Shown: one piece after another, positions 1-11,186 of the stretch
How positions within the stretch are numbered: position 1 is the first letter of the stretch
Layout of the letters: each line of letters begins with the position of its first letter
Origin: Takakia lepidozioides
Lineage: Eukaryota; Streptophyta; Takakiopsida; Takakiales; Takakiaceae
Reading direction: 5' to 3'
DNA: 64,000 bases
Assembly: GCA_030704615.1 (NCBI GenBank)
Contig: CM060732.1
Coordinates: 81,181,171-81,245,170, forward strand
The notes under the pieces: generated by a model
Seen by the model: the letters and a program-made list of their open reading frames with translations, nothing else
The model's database searches: none
What the model was told of the DNA's origin: nothing
Made by a program: the position numbers and the translations under genes

Positions 1-294
1 TGTTGGACAAAACAGGACCTTCATAATTTAGACTCTTGAATGTTTTCATTGAGGGAGGGTGTTGGAAGTCAATTCTAACATTCATCAAGTCATATGATGA
101 ATCTTGAAGGGACACAACTGTTAGACAAAGAGTTGTGATCTATGTGAGTTAGACCTATGGGTGTATCAATAATCACAACTGTTCATATGTCTTAAAGTGA
201 GCACACGCTCAATATTGTAACATCTTCTTCATTATCAATTACAAGTCTCTCTCTCTCTCCATAAATTTTACACCGATACTTGTCCTTGCTAGCA
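1..294 (+). mobile_element. 3' end and 3' LTR of a Copia-type LTR retrotransposon (left part outside window)
   Basis: A purine-rich tract (ATTGAGGGAGGG, 48-59) is followed directly by TGTTGGAAGTC at 60. This is the usual arrangement of a Copia polypurine tract next to the 3' LTR. The LTR is inferred to run to a CA near 294, giving about 235 bp and ending in a CT-rich stretch. The internal coding region and the 5' LTR would lie left of the window, so the target duplication and exact right end cannot be checked. The LTR end lies 160 bp from the stop of the legumin-like gene on the opposite strand, so it may affect that gene's 3' end. A solo LTR is less likely because the polypurine tract is retained. 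Confidence 0.65.
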
Positions 295-453
295 AAACTC
301 AACTCTAAAACGCACTACGTACTTCTAAGACTGAACTCAAGGAAGTATATAAGGCAACCGCATGCAACTATCTACTTGGGATGGTAGATCAGATGATGTA
401 CCCTGAATTTGAGATTGACCGACCCAGTTGCAATCCAAAACCGCACAAGCCTC

Positions 454-1337
454 CTAATGCTTCCGCAGCAACTTTCCAGTTTCTTCCGGATATCCAAAAG
501 ACATTTGCTCAAAATTGTGGGAGGATGATCCAACACCCTTTCCTTTTGGGGGCAGGATGACGGCTTGGTCACTGCCGCGTTCACGGATTTGGCGCTCCAT
601 GTCTTCATCAATGTTGAAAGCTAACGCCACGAGTGGGGCAGGCAAGCCCTTGAAGATCGAGTTTCGGCCCGCCAGAAACGCGCTGATGGGACTGTTACAC
701 AGCAGAGAACCATGTCAGAATCATACTAAGTCCGGTGGAAACTATCAACGATGTGCCATACATATAACTGTCACAATATCCAGCTGATCCTGGACAAGCT
801 TTGAAAGTGAAGGTAAATTCGCTTTTTGTGCCAACACTAAAGCTCTAGGCTAGCGGAAACAAGTCAATCTGACAAGGAATATTAGAGGAGACGAGCACAT
901 ACGTGTCGTTGGTCATGATCGAGATCCACTCAAACCCCTCACCGCTGGCTTTCTTAATGCTGGGGAAGAATCTTGGGATAAGTAGCAAGTCACCCTCCTT
1001 CACATCGCCATCAAAGGCCTGCTCCCCATTATTCCTCCCAACCTGAACACGACCGCTTCCTTTGGTGATGTACATAACCTCGTGAGCATTGAGGGTATAT
1101 GACGGTGCAAAGATCGCATCCTGCATACAAAACAAGATCGAATATGAGTGTCAGGCAAGATATCTAGTGATCAGATGTAGATTTCAGCCGATGCAAGAGT
1201 CTCAGAACGGCTGACTACTAACAAAATATCACCATTGGAATTGAGTTATGCTAATGATGATCAGACAAGATGTAACAAGATCGCCAACCAGTTTTACTCT
1301 AGAATTCAACTAAGTCTTGAAGGTCCTCCGGTTCTCT

Positions 1338-1385
<48 letters not shown>

Positions 1386-2911
1386 ACCCCAGACAGTCGC
1401 ACACTTGCAGCACCAAGACCAACGTGCTTCAAAATTGGCAATTTGAAGCGGTTCACAATGCTCGCTTCACCACCATTGGGGACTTGGACGTCGGGATCAC
1501 TTTCGTCCACATTGTATCTGAAATCTCCAAAGTAGCTGTTCTCAGCTGCATCAGTCTCGGTGTTAACCTCGGGTATGCTGGAATGCTCTTTCACTTTCAC
1601 AATGCCGGTTCCCGTCTGCCCCTCCATCAATCGTGTTACGACGTCTTCCTCCACATCCCATGCCTCTGCCAGCAACTCCCTGCTGAACGCGTGAAGAATG
1701 CCACCATGGCGGTTTTCCTCGGCTCCGGCCAGAAAGAAGCCCTGAGAGGAGGATGCAACACCACAGATCAGTAAGGAAATATTGCACAACTCTCAAACTC
1801 TCAACTCGCAAACACGGTCTGAGTTTTACTGCACTCATTTCTGGGTGTGCAGAAGTCGCAACAAACCTCTGAGAGATGAATTCTCAACTGGTGCACATCA
1901 TTTGGACTCCTCTCCTTAGAACTAGTCATTTTGTGAACTATACAATTAGAACATGATCAGCTGGTCTAGAACATTCAGTGCTCAACGTTCTATCGATCGG
2001 ATTTTTCAATATATACTTACACTGTCCCGTCCTGGTTCAGCTCCTTCCGAGGTGTCAGCCACGGTAAAATAGTGGAAATCTTCGTTTCCATCATTGTACC
2101 ACCACGTTGGCACGCCGCGAGGGGCAGCGATTACATCCCCTCTTTTCACTCTTCGCACGGTGTGTGACTCGCCCGTTGTCAGCACGAGGCCGTGCCTTGC
2201 TGACCCTGCACATGTACAGATTCAAAGTCATTCAGAGTGACCAGATACTCCAGCACATTCAATCAGAGCGTTGACTAGATCAGCAATCGCTGTTGAATAG
2301 ACTGTGACAATGAATCAGTGAAATTCTGGGGCATTAAGAGCTGGCGCACGCTGGAAATGTTCTCGAACTCAATGTCACCTCAGTCAAGTGGGAAGTAGAT
2401 CACCTTGCAGGACATACAAGACAGCGGCAGCATCTGAGTACTTGGGGAGAGTCAGGCCATTCGGCTTTATAGTTACACGAGCAACACCCACGTGGGCATC
2501 CTTGAACAATCGGAAGTCATGGCTCCACACCTCCATGAATCCACCCTCCGACCTGAATTCCTGCCATATACCAAAACTCAGGACCGTCAGTGAACATGTA
2601 CAAACACCAAATTTCTCAAAGATCTTGGTCCCTTACTATCCTGGATCCTTCATGCTCAAACGTAGCTATGTAGTTGAGGCGAAAATTCCAATTTCAGACA
2701 GCTCGCGAAAGGCTGGTCTCTGGACTGACGTCGATGTTCAGTTTCCCAGCTGAAAGACTGCAATGCGAACCACACACTCCCCACAAAACAAACAATGCCA
2801 AAAAATCACCTCATGTGGATCCTCGGGCTTGAACTCCTCATTAGCAGACACAGTCACCAGCAACAACGCCAGCAAGGACACCACCGTCCATTGGACACAA
2901 GGACTCCCCAT
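454..2911 (-). CDS. 11S globulin/legumin-like bicupin protein, secreted (6 exons)
   Basis: Exons (minus) are 2911-2810, 2560-2404, 2205-2021, 1741-1388, 1120-903 and 691-454. All introns are GT-AG, all phases agree, and the product is 417 aa. Residues 1-23 form a signal peptide (MGSPCV..., hydrophobic core, ending TVSA). The first cupin barrel (about 55-140) has LPKYSDAAAVLYVLQG and a GD-I-AAPRGVPTWWYN motif. The linker carries GFFLAGAEENRHGGILHAFS. The second barrel (about 267-345) has APSYTLNAHEVMYITKGSGR and GDLLLIPRFFPSIKKA. The tail has FLAGRNSIFKGLPAPLVA, typical of the legumin group. It resembles the plant 11S-like cupins of about 360 aa, but with an added signal peptide, so entry into the secretory or vacuolar route is inferred. 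No Asn-Gly cleavage site of true 11S storage proteins is obvious. A role as spore storage protein is possible but unproven. Confidence 0.88.
1340..1382. repeat. (GA)n microsatellite inside legumin intron 4
   Basis: About 21 uninterrupted GA units on the plus strand, which is (CT)n on the coding strand. The array begins within a few bases of the 5' splice site of intron 4 (donor at 1387-1386). Confidence 0.95.
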
Positions 2912-3117
2912 ATCTCCAAGATCACAACAGCACTCCTGAAGTGGATCTTGATCAAACTGCAGCTAAGGAAAAGAGAGAGAGGCACACAGAGCAGCCTCAG
3001 AGCAGGCGAAGAGAGGAGTCCGAAAGGAAGGTGATGGAGAGCAGCGACGGTGCCGTCGTCTAGCGGCTCCAGCCTGCCCACTTTCCGTGGGCGTCAGAGC
3101 ATTCAACTCCCCGGGCA

Positions 3118-3852
3118 CCCTGGACAAGGCGATAATTAATTCAAAATGAAAGTGCCTAATCAGTTCTGTGAATTTTTCAGATTTTGGCCTAATTGTTGGG
3201 AAATTATGGGACCAAAGTGCCTAATGCCCAAAAATTCCACCAAAAAACTTGCAAGCCTCTTCTCATGTTGTTTGTAATAAGATCAAAATATTTTTGAATA
3301 AAAATCAATACAAATATATGGGTGCGGAAATAACTAGCCTACCAGCCTACCACAACTCAAGAGTACCATTATGTAGGAGGTTTCACCATGCACCAGCATA
3401 CCAATATGGAAACCAGTGTACCCAATGACCAATGTATCAAAGCCCTGAACCAGCGTGCCTACCCAGTGACCAATGTACCAAAGCCTTGTACCAATGTGCC
3501 TACACTAGTGTGGACTATCAATATTGAACTCACCTAAAGTGTGAGAGCGAAGGGAGAGCTTGCCTGTATCGACCAGCTTGAGCCTTGGAGCACCGCGTAC
3601 AACAAAGAGGGGCATTTTTAGGGTTTCAAAGGAAATGAAAGGTAGCGAAAATGGAAGGGCCCATGGGCATTGGGTGTCTATTTTGTAATTTTGTTCTTAA
3701 GAAAATAAATGTTTTCTCTTCTCATGTGCCTAATTCCAAAAATTTATAGCATGAAGATGCCTAATTTGAGAAATTGTTTTCAAAACATGCCTAATTTTCT
3801 GATTGATTGATTTTATTATTAGGCGCAAAAATGCCTAAACGGTTGTCCAGGG
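3118..3852. mobile_element. Old TIR element (candidate MITE) upstream of the legumin-like gene
   Basis: CCCTGGACAA at 3118-3127 is matched in inverted orientation by TTGTCCAGGG at 3843-3852. Between them the motif TGCCTAAT recurs near both ends (about 3150, 3210, 3730, 3760, 3790), and the centre (3340-3530) holds degenerate ACCAATGTA/ACCAGCGTGCCTA repeats. No target duplication is visible, so the superfamily is not assigned. Its inner end lies about 200 bp from the start codon of the legumin-like gene. Confidence 0.45.
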
Positions 3853-3884
3853 ACGGTATCCCTTGGCCCACCTGGCACAGCCTC

Positions 3885-4078
3885 GACAACCCGCTGCCTA
3901 CAAATCAGGCCCTTTATAATGAGAGGAAAAAATAACCTCTTTCACAATAACCGCGCCATGGAGGCCTATAAGTGGGACACGGGGGAGAAGAGAATACCAC
4001 ACCTGTCAAGTAGCAAGATTTGACCCCAGAATCATCTGGGTGACACTCAGTGCACTTAACCAACTCAACTACTAACTA
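3885..4078 (-). mobile_element. tRNA-derived SINE, family 1, copy 1
   Basis: Read on the minus strand it starts with an A-box-like TAGTTGAGTTGGTTAAGTG, then a B-box-like GGGGTCAAATCTTGC, then a non-tRNA body with a stem-loop (3922-3940) and the tail GGGCCTGATTTG. A second copy at 21950-22145 matches it over nearly the whole length. The order of A box, B box and 3' tail is that of a Pol III-transcribed SINE. It is old and has no coding capacity. Confidence 0.7.
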
Positions 4079-4235
4079 ATTGTATGACATTTTATTATTG
4101 ATGTCGCACTACTAGCGACCACTTCCGACTTTTGATATATACTATGCAAAAAACATTAGGAACAATGTCAAAGTATGATATTGGCATATGATCTTATGGT
4201 ACTTTGTCCAAATTTGGCGACCTTTGTCTTCCATC

Positions 4236-4500
4236 CCTTGTTTTTATTTTTATTATTTTTATTATTTTTATTATTTTATTTTTTAGAGAAGAGGGGATGG
4301 AGGCCTCGAAATTGATTGCAGATGGTGGAAAAAATAACCACCGATGAGGCCGTCAAGGCTTACAGTGGGAACTCCTCCCTGTAACCTTGCATTATTTTAT
4401 TTTATTTTATTATTATTATTATTTTTAGAGAACAGGGGGAGTGTAGCCCTGATAATTTTTATTAATAGGTAAGGAAAAAATAACCTTACAAAGACGTATG
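4236..4500 (-). mobile_element. Two SINE 3'-tail fragments with stem-loops and A/T-rich tails
   Basis: Two similar tails are separated by about 140 bp. Each has a hairpin (4324-4342 and 4469-4489), then CCCCTCTTCTCT or CCCCTGTTCTCT, then an A-rich (AATAA)n tail when read on the minus strand. No A or B box is recognised, so these are probably 5'-truncated copies or a related family. They share the hairpin with SINE families 1 and 2. Confidence 0.5.
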
Positions 4501-4902
4501 TGAAGCCAGCAATAGCAGGAACAAACAACCAGCAAGGATGAGCATGATCAAGGGAAGGCATTAGAAGACTTAGCTATGTTTGAATGCCCCTCCTCCGCAG
4601 GAACAAGTGGCTCGGGCAGCCTCACGTTCTCCTCCTCCTCCTCCTCCTCCTCCCGTCAATAAGGTCGATGAAAGAGGTGCTACTCGTAACCCATGCTCAA
4701 AAGACCAAGAAAAAGAGGAGGGGAGCATCTGGAGACATACCTCCAGATCCACCATCATGTTCACAAGAGCTTAAAAAAAGAGGAGGGGAGCATCTGGAGA
4801 TAGACCTCCAGATCTCCTAACAGGGAATAACCTGACATAACTACGAACTACTTCGTTTGTTCTCATGCAACTTGCATAAACAATATTCTTTGATGTTCGA
4901 AC

Positions 4903-5500
4903 CAATGTTGTACTGGTATATCACTTTGCGCCTAGGTATGAGTAAGGGTATTGTAGAACATACCGGTTGGGTATGTCTTGGGGGCTTATACCCCGACTAT
5001 ACCCTGTACCCTCGGGTGTTGAACATTGGACCTATTCCCTACCTATAGTATGGACTATTTTCATACTCTTTCAGACCTGTATTGAGGATTGATGAACTAA
5101 GCTAGCATGGGTATGTGTAACGATACTCCTTATTTGTGCTTATCCTCATTCACATTTGTGCATTAATGTAGAACATAACACTATATCTTTGCAAATTTTA
5201 TTCCAAAAAAATAAAGAAATCATTCTCTACATATCCTATCTTTACACATACATAATATATACTCCTAATATGTCATACCATACACTTGCACATATAGACC
5301 TAATATCTACGTTTAAAATTTGACTTACTCATGCCTAGGATCAGGGTATGGCCCACATATGAATACTCATACCAGCCATGTACCCTATCCACGCGGCCAT
5401 TGTGGATATACACTGGGCTCTACAATCTTGGCCTTAAAGGTCCATTAGGTATACCATGACCAGCCTCGTAAGTTAAAATGGACATACCAGTACAATATTG
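4903..5500. mobile_element. hAT-like MITE, family B, copy 1 (8-bp TSD GTTCGAAC)
   Basis: Terminal inverted repeats are CAATGTTGTACTGGTAT (4903-4919) and ATACCAGTACAATATTG (5484-5500). They are flanked by a perfect 8-bp duplication GTTCGAAC at 4895-4902 and 5501-5508. At 598 bp it has no transposase reading frame. The interior carries repeated GGTAT/ATACC and GGGTAT/ATACCC motifs toward both ends. The 8-bp duplication and CA-TG ends fit the hAT superfamily. The autonomous partner is not in this window. Confidence 0.85.
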
Positions 5501-5756
5501 GTTCGAACCGGATAATGAATGAGATTCATCGTGTCCCATCCAACATTGAATATGTAACATTTTACCTATTCAAGCAGCTATTGAATAGGTGCACTGACCA
5601 TGTTGCTCGAACAATGCCCATTCAATTGATAATATATAATTTAAGTCGTTCACATATCATTGGAGGTATATGGACTCAATACAATCAGTAATAAAGTAAT
5701 GAAATGGTTGATCCATGATATCACCTAAACCCTAAAAGTATTGTTTGATTCATAAT

Positions 5757-5939
5757 ATTTAATATTTAATATTTGACGCCTCCCGAAGGAAGCGTAAATT
5801 ATGGTGTCTCTTCATCCCGAAGGGTTATTGCTTTCTACTAGGAAGGTGGACACCTTTGTGATACCAAGGGTGGATTGAACCCACAACCACTTTAGTAGGT
5901 GGTATGTGCCCATTATCACCGGGCTACAACTTGGCTGTC
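5757..5939 (-). mobile_element. tRNA-derived SINE, family 3, with 13-bp target duplication
   Basis: The element is bounded by the direct repeat TTTGATTCATAAT at 5744-5756 and 5940-5952. On the minus strand it reads TAGCCCGGTGATAATGGGC (A box), then GTGGGTTCAATCCACCC (B box with a perfect GGTTCAATCC core), then a unique body and an AT-rich tail. The 13-bp duplication is what target-primed insertion leaves. A truncated relative lies at about 23040-23130. Confidence 0.85.
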
Positions 5940-5952
5940 TTTGATTCATAAT

Positions 5953-6643
5953 GTAATATGTCACTTACTGATTGAAAATAATATACCATCTTGATTTAGT
6001 ACGGTAGTACGCGATGCATTGAAAAACCGACATTTTAAAGTCAAAAGAAGCAATATACCCAAAATATCCAAAAATAATATCGTATAACAAACATTTACAC
6101 TTGTAATATTTATTCATTCGAAGATGGTACTATATATACATATATATATTCAATCATATTCAATTGAATTTTACACAATTGTATAATCCAAAGTTATATT
6201 AATTAGGAATATCAAAATCATAATATCGTAGATGGTAGAAACATCGTACCCGACAAGTACAACGACGACACGTTCGTAGTGATTCTTGTCGGGGGGCGAT
6301 TCGTATTTGCAACGTATGTCCTTCCTGCAACAAACAGTCCTCCCTTAGACTTAAGACCACAAAATAAAAACAAAAAAATAAACAAAAAATAAACACAAAA
6401 GTACAAAACAAAAGAATGAAATGAAAAAACATTGCAATATAACAAGTAGGCATAGTGGATTGAGGCTTACCTTGAGAGCTCGTGGAAGAAGCGCACATTC
6501 AAATGAGGGCTTGCAATTCTTATAGTGTGCAATTAGCCCCTAGCAATTAATGCCAATAAAGATCTATTAAAATTTATCGTCCATTGGGTAAAGACTACCA
6601 TCCGTTGCAGCCATGCAAGCGTGTATCGTTGCAAACCACCGTT
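5953..6643. other. AT-rich intergenic DNA
   Basis: No gene recognised. It contains a short TA-rich run (about 6128-6150) and an A-rich stretch (6355-6420). The open frames here are low-complexity. Confidence 0.6.
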
Positions 6644-6651
6644 GAACTTTG

Positions 6652-6811
6652 GATGGTAAAGAGCATGCACCGTTGGACGGAATGGAACGGCCATTGGATT
6701 TTGGATGGTAAATGGTTGTGCAATCGTTGGACTTTGATGGTAAGGGGCATGCACCGCTGGACGGAATGGAACGGCCGTTGGATTTTGGATGGTAAATGGT
6801 TGTGCATTGCA
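6652..6811. repeat. 84-bp tandem duplication
   Basis: GATGGTAAAGAGCATGCACC starts at 6652 and recurs with few changes at 6736. Each unit contains GGACGGAATGGAACGGCC and TTTTGGATGGTAAATGGTTG. Just upstream (6590-6650) is a degenerate third partial unit. Confidence 0.85.
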
Positions 6812-9800
6812 TATAAAGTGGATGAGATATCATTAACACGTATTGACTTTTGTGTGTGTGCATGGTGCATCATTATGATAAGCTAATAAGACAAACAATT
6901 GTAGTGGTTAGGTGTATTATAAGGTAGTTCATTCATTTGAATTGTTTGAATGCAGTGCATTAAATACCCTAGCATGCACACAAGGATGACCGGCGAGAGC
7001 CGGTCATTTTTGGATTTTTGACCGGTTGTTCAAGGTTCAACAGGTTTCGTGCAAAGATCCCACAATATAAGATGCGTTTTAAAGTATCTTTTATTGCTAG
7101 ATACGCTCCTAGAGGCAAGGTTTGAGGGAGACTTTAGCACTTCCACATATATGTTATGTAGGGGTTTTGGGTTTGGGTTTAAGGTACAAATGGATAAACA
7201 AATATCGGGCACGTCCTTGGGTAATGAGGGAACACAAAAAAACTTTTCTTAATATCCTTGAATGGATTCAAGGGTATCCTATGTCCCTCACACCTGGGGC
7301 CACAATATGGTTCTGGAATATCATCCTCTTTTGGTGGATCATTCTGCGGTTGTCTATGGATTCCATATCTCCGATGGTTCTCCAACCAACTTGTTTGCGG
7401 CCAGAAACCCTCTAGAAGCCGAAGATCCCTTGGAGTCTCCGAAACTTACCGATCCAGTTTCGCTAGAATGTCTTTCCAGTATCAATCGTACTGTTCCATT
7501 ATAGCTCTGTAATGATCGTCAAGCAACATCAATTTCGTCCAAAAATCCTTGTATTTTTTTATTCCATTTTTATGAAAGATTATTTTTTTGGGGATTCGTC
7601 TCCGACTCCCCAGATCGGAGTCCTTGGAACAACAATTGTTCACCAATAGGGAGAGATCTGTCGGGATTCGATTTCTACATCTTCACGGTGGTGTTCTTTG
7701 GAAGCCAATCTGAATCTGTAGCTGACTTTTGCTTCTTGTACTGCATGACGGGCCAACCCTCGGATTTTACAAAAAACCAGAACACATGCATCTCCGACGT
7801 CCCGACCAACTCTTCCTTTCCATCTAGAATGTACCCTTATACAAACGCCTTGAAGTTGGGAACCTCCTGAATAATCTGTGGAATGAACTGCATTTTTTGA
7901 GAGATCACGAATGACCTCAGCAAATATGAGAGAATGTAAGTGTTGTGCTCCTCCAGCTTGCTTCCATCGAGACTATGTTCCGGCAGTGTTTGAATTTTAA
8001 ATGTACTAAAAGCTCTGTACTAAAAAGCTTTGATTTTTGTCAGATGACCCTCTGCTAACATCCCCAACATCTATCATGCACTATTAATCAACTTATGAAA
8101 ACCTCTCTTGTTGCCTCTGGAGATCTGGGCCTGCACTCTTTTGTAAATCCTGCACTACAATTTTCCTCCTTCGCTGTCTTGCTCCACTCCTATGGCAAGC
8201 AAATTCTCCTTCATAAATTGTCATCCCCCACTGCCCCTACTCATTTCCCGTCTCTTCTATTGGTGATGGTTTACACCTCCTCATCTCCTTCACTACCATA
8301 CTGTAGGAATCATCTACATAGTACTTATGCACATGAACAGGTTATCAACAGATTGGAAGATGCAATTCACAACATAGAAATGAAAGAGGCATTTAAATTG
8401 GAAAGCCAGAGTGGGAGAGCATCTGATAAATGATGATTCCATTAGAGCTAATTCCAAAGATAAGCCAATATTATTCAGAAAAATGCACAAGCTTCGCAAG
8501 CCTCTTGTGGCAAACAACTGAAAAATCTGTCACTAGAGACTCCCTCAACTGTCAGCAATTCTAAGACAATCTACCATTTTCCAGCCTAATACAGACATGG
8601 ATGGGGATCATCAAATGGTCTAGAGCAGTTTATTAGGCTCTTCTATGCTAAAACAACATAGATCCAGACACAGGGAAGGAAAAGACGTGCCACAGTAGAT
8701 CTCAATGTACCTCAATGTCTTACAGGGTTACGATAGTAGGATTGATAGACATGAGAAGAGCCATCACAATAACTTTTGACAATCCAGGTATTGTAGTTTG
8801 AAATCATGAAAGCTCTACAAAGTTTGTACTGGAAATCGTTTATCAGTCTCGCCTAGGTGAAAAAAATGTCCCAGGCCAATCACAAGACTACAATACCAAT
8901 AGTACACAACATTGGTTGACTGCAGAGAGGCTGCAGAGAGGACAAGACAACAAGACCCTCAATCATGTGCTGTTTTTGGTACTGGGGATAACCTGGAGTG
9001 AGTGTGGATATCTGGAGAGGGACTTTTTTACCATTCCGTTACACCACTTGGATGCTCCAGATACACTCGAGTAACAACCCAAGCTTCATTCCAAGATACA
9101 CTCAATACACTGACATTTGAGATCTAAGTTACTCCTACCTATTTTGGTTATTATGCTTACCGTGTCACTGTGGTTTGAATTTGGTCCCAAAGATCTCAGA
9201 AACCAGCCTGGATACATGAGAAAATAGATGCCAGTGCTTCGCTTGGCAGACAAGTCATAGACCCTGTATCTGGCTGGGAGGAAGCAAGAGAGAGATGAAT
9301 CTCAGCTCCTTTTTCTAAGCTTTGAACTCCTGGTTCATTTCACTAACGGCAGGATCTGTTGGGCTCTGTGTTGTGGGTGGACAGTCGGCAGCCTTCACAG
9401 GAATATGGGGTATGCAGTGGGGCTTTGATCTGTCTGGTTATTGGAATTGTGGTGGGAACCAGGCGCTGCTGGACCTGGGGCAACCTTCCATTGAAAGACA
9501 AGCTCCCGCCATTCAACATGCATGCAGGCCTGCCCATCTTATGTGTCTGCCAATTCAGTCTCTCCCCTCTCAATCTTGTTTCAATCGATGTCCCCAAGAT
9601 AATTTGCATTGCCCTTTAGTCTCCAAGAAGTACATGTGAAAGCTAGCCCTATGTTGACAGGTATTCTACAAGTGCTGTCATGGAGCACAGACAAAGGTCA
9701 TGCATCCATTATTGACACGAATCCTTCATCCCCTAGGAGAGAAGGAATACACAGACATGAAGTTGAGATCATGCAAGCTAGATATTCTAACCCAAGCAGC

Positions 9801-11186
9801 TAAGTGTGCAGAGCAGCTGCTGGTGTCAAAACCCTCATTGGCATTGAAGACAAAGAGATGAAGTAGAAAATAATAACGATTGCTCTAGGCATCCATTCCC
9901 TTATTCTCATAACTTAGTGGAGTCTACAAATCTACCTCTAGTCTCTCGGAACATGAAAATCTTGAAAAGTTTCAAAGGATATGACGGGTCAAGACCATCT
10001 AGAGTTAAGCTGATTAGGAAAGTGCTCCAGCAAATGCCCTGTCAGGGTTCTCTAAGGTTCCAACCTATTTTGTACCACCTCCTTGATGATGAATAAGAAA
10101 GGATTTCTACTATGAGAATGCATACCATGTTGAAGCACACTCAACATGGTCTACCTCCAATTCAGAAAGCTCAGGAAGAATTTCCCTCTCATACTACCAA
10201 TGATGCTCCTGTGGAATCTGTTCCATCCTCCATAGCTTCCACCAAATATATTCCCAGGTAATGTAAACACCAAACTTGATGGAAAGTTGTTATGTCAAAT
10301 CTTTGCCAAAGATCTGCCTCTCAAGAGAGAGAAGACTCTGACCGAAGCCAGTGTAAATACGAGCCACTTCCCCTGACAAGCAGGGTTACTGCCTCTATCA
10401 TCACTGCCTCTCAACTCTCAAGAAAAAGTATCTCCAATCTCCAACATAAGAAAAAAGAGATACCACAGTCCACCTTTTTGATGATTGGACTAACCACCAA
10501 CCCTTGGGGTCGAGCCTAAACTAGAGCACTGTCTAAAGTCAACAATGATCAGAGTGAGGCTCATGAACACTGAGAAATTGAAAGCACCTGTGTCCATTTG
10601 TAAGCACAATAATTTTCCAACATTCCATCAACTGCTGGCCATAAATTCAAACAAAATTTAATCTTACTTTTTCACATACATAGCTACCCTGTAGCTTGGG
10701 TGAAGATTGAGACTAAGGAAGAATTTAGGGTGTGCCGACTAAGAGAACTTACAGCACCCATACATATCTTACTCTGTGAAGTATGAAGAGCTACGGCAAA
10801 CGTCGTCTTATGAGTACATTCTGTAAAGTATGAAGAGCAGAAACCCTCAATTCTGTACATCGAGTCACCAATTCTAGAAAGCCTAACACCGGGGGCTGTA
10901 ACTGGTGCTTTTCAATTCTGTAATTGCAGTGATGAGATCCCCTGCTGAAATTGCCAAGGGTGGATCTAGGAAGTAGAATGACGTGCAAAATTAATCAAGA
11001 ATCAACTTCATCAATTACAAGCACCAGCACATATATTCGCAGTAGGGACCAAAAATGTACATTTAAGGCCCTGTGTAAATGCTCAGAAGAGGAAAAGGGA
11101 TTTTAAAACAGATGCCTTCACTCCCACCCACAGCTAGCAAAAATCCTAACTGGGATAAAAAAAAAATTGTGAGCTGTTCAGCCTTC
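6812..11186. other. Gene-poor region; no recognisable gene
   Basis: About 4.4 kb without a gene I can name. Open stretches at 7122-7512 (overlapping frames), 8095-8433 and 9322-9639 are under 115 codons and show no family motif. The 7.1-7.5 kb one might be a decayed element, but this is not supported. A perfect 9-bp hairpin with a GAGA loop lies at 6986-7007. The last few hundred bases probably include the 3' UTR of the Phe-tRNA synthetase gene. Confidence 0.55.

Noticed and set aside
7122-7512. Overlapping open frames that might be a LINE endonuclease/reverse transcriptase remnant
   Set aside because: No catalytic motif could be placed with confidence in any frame.
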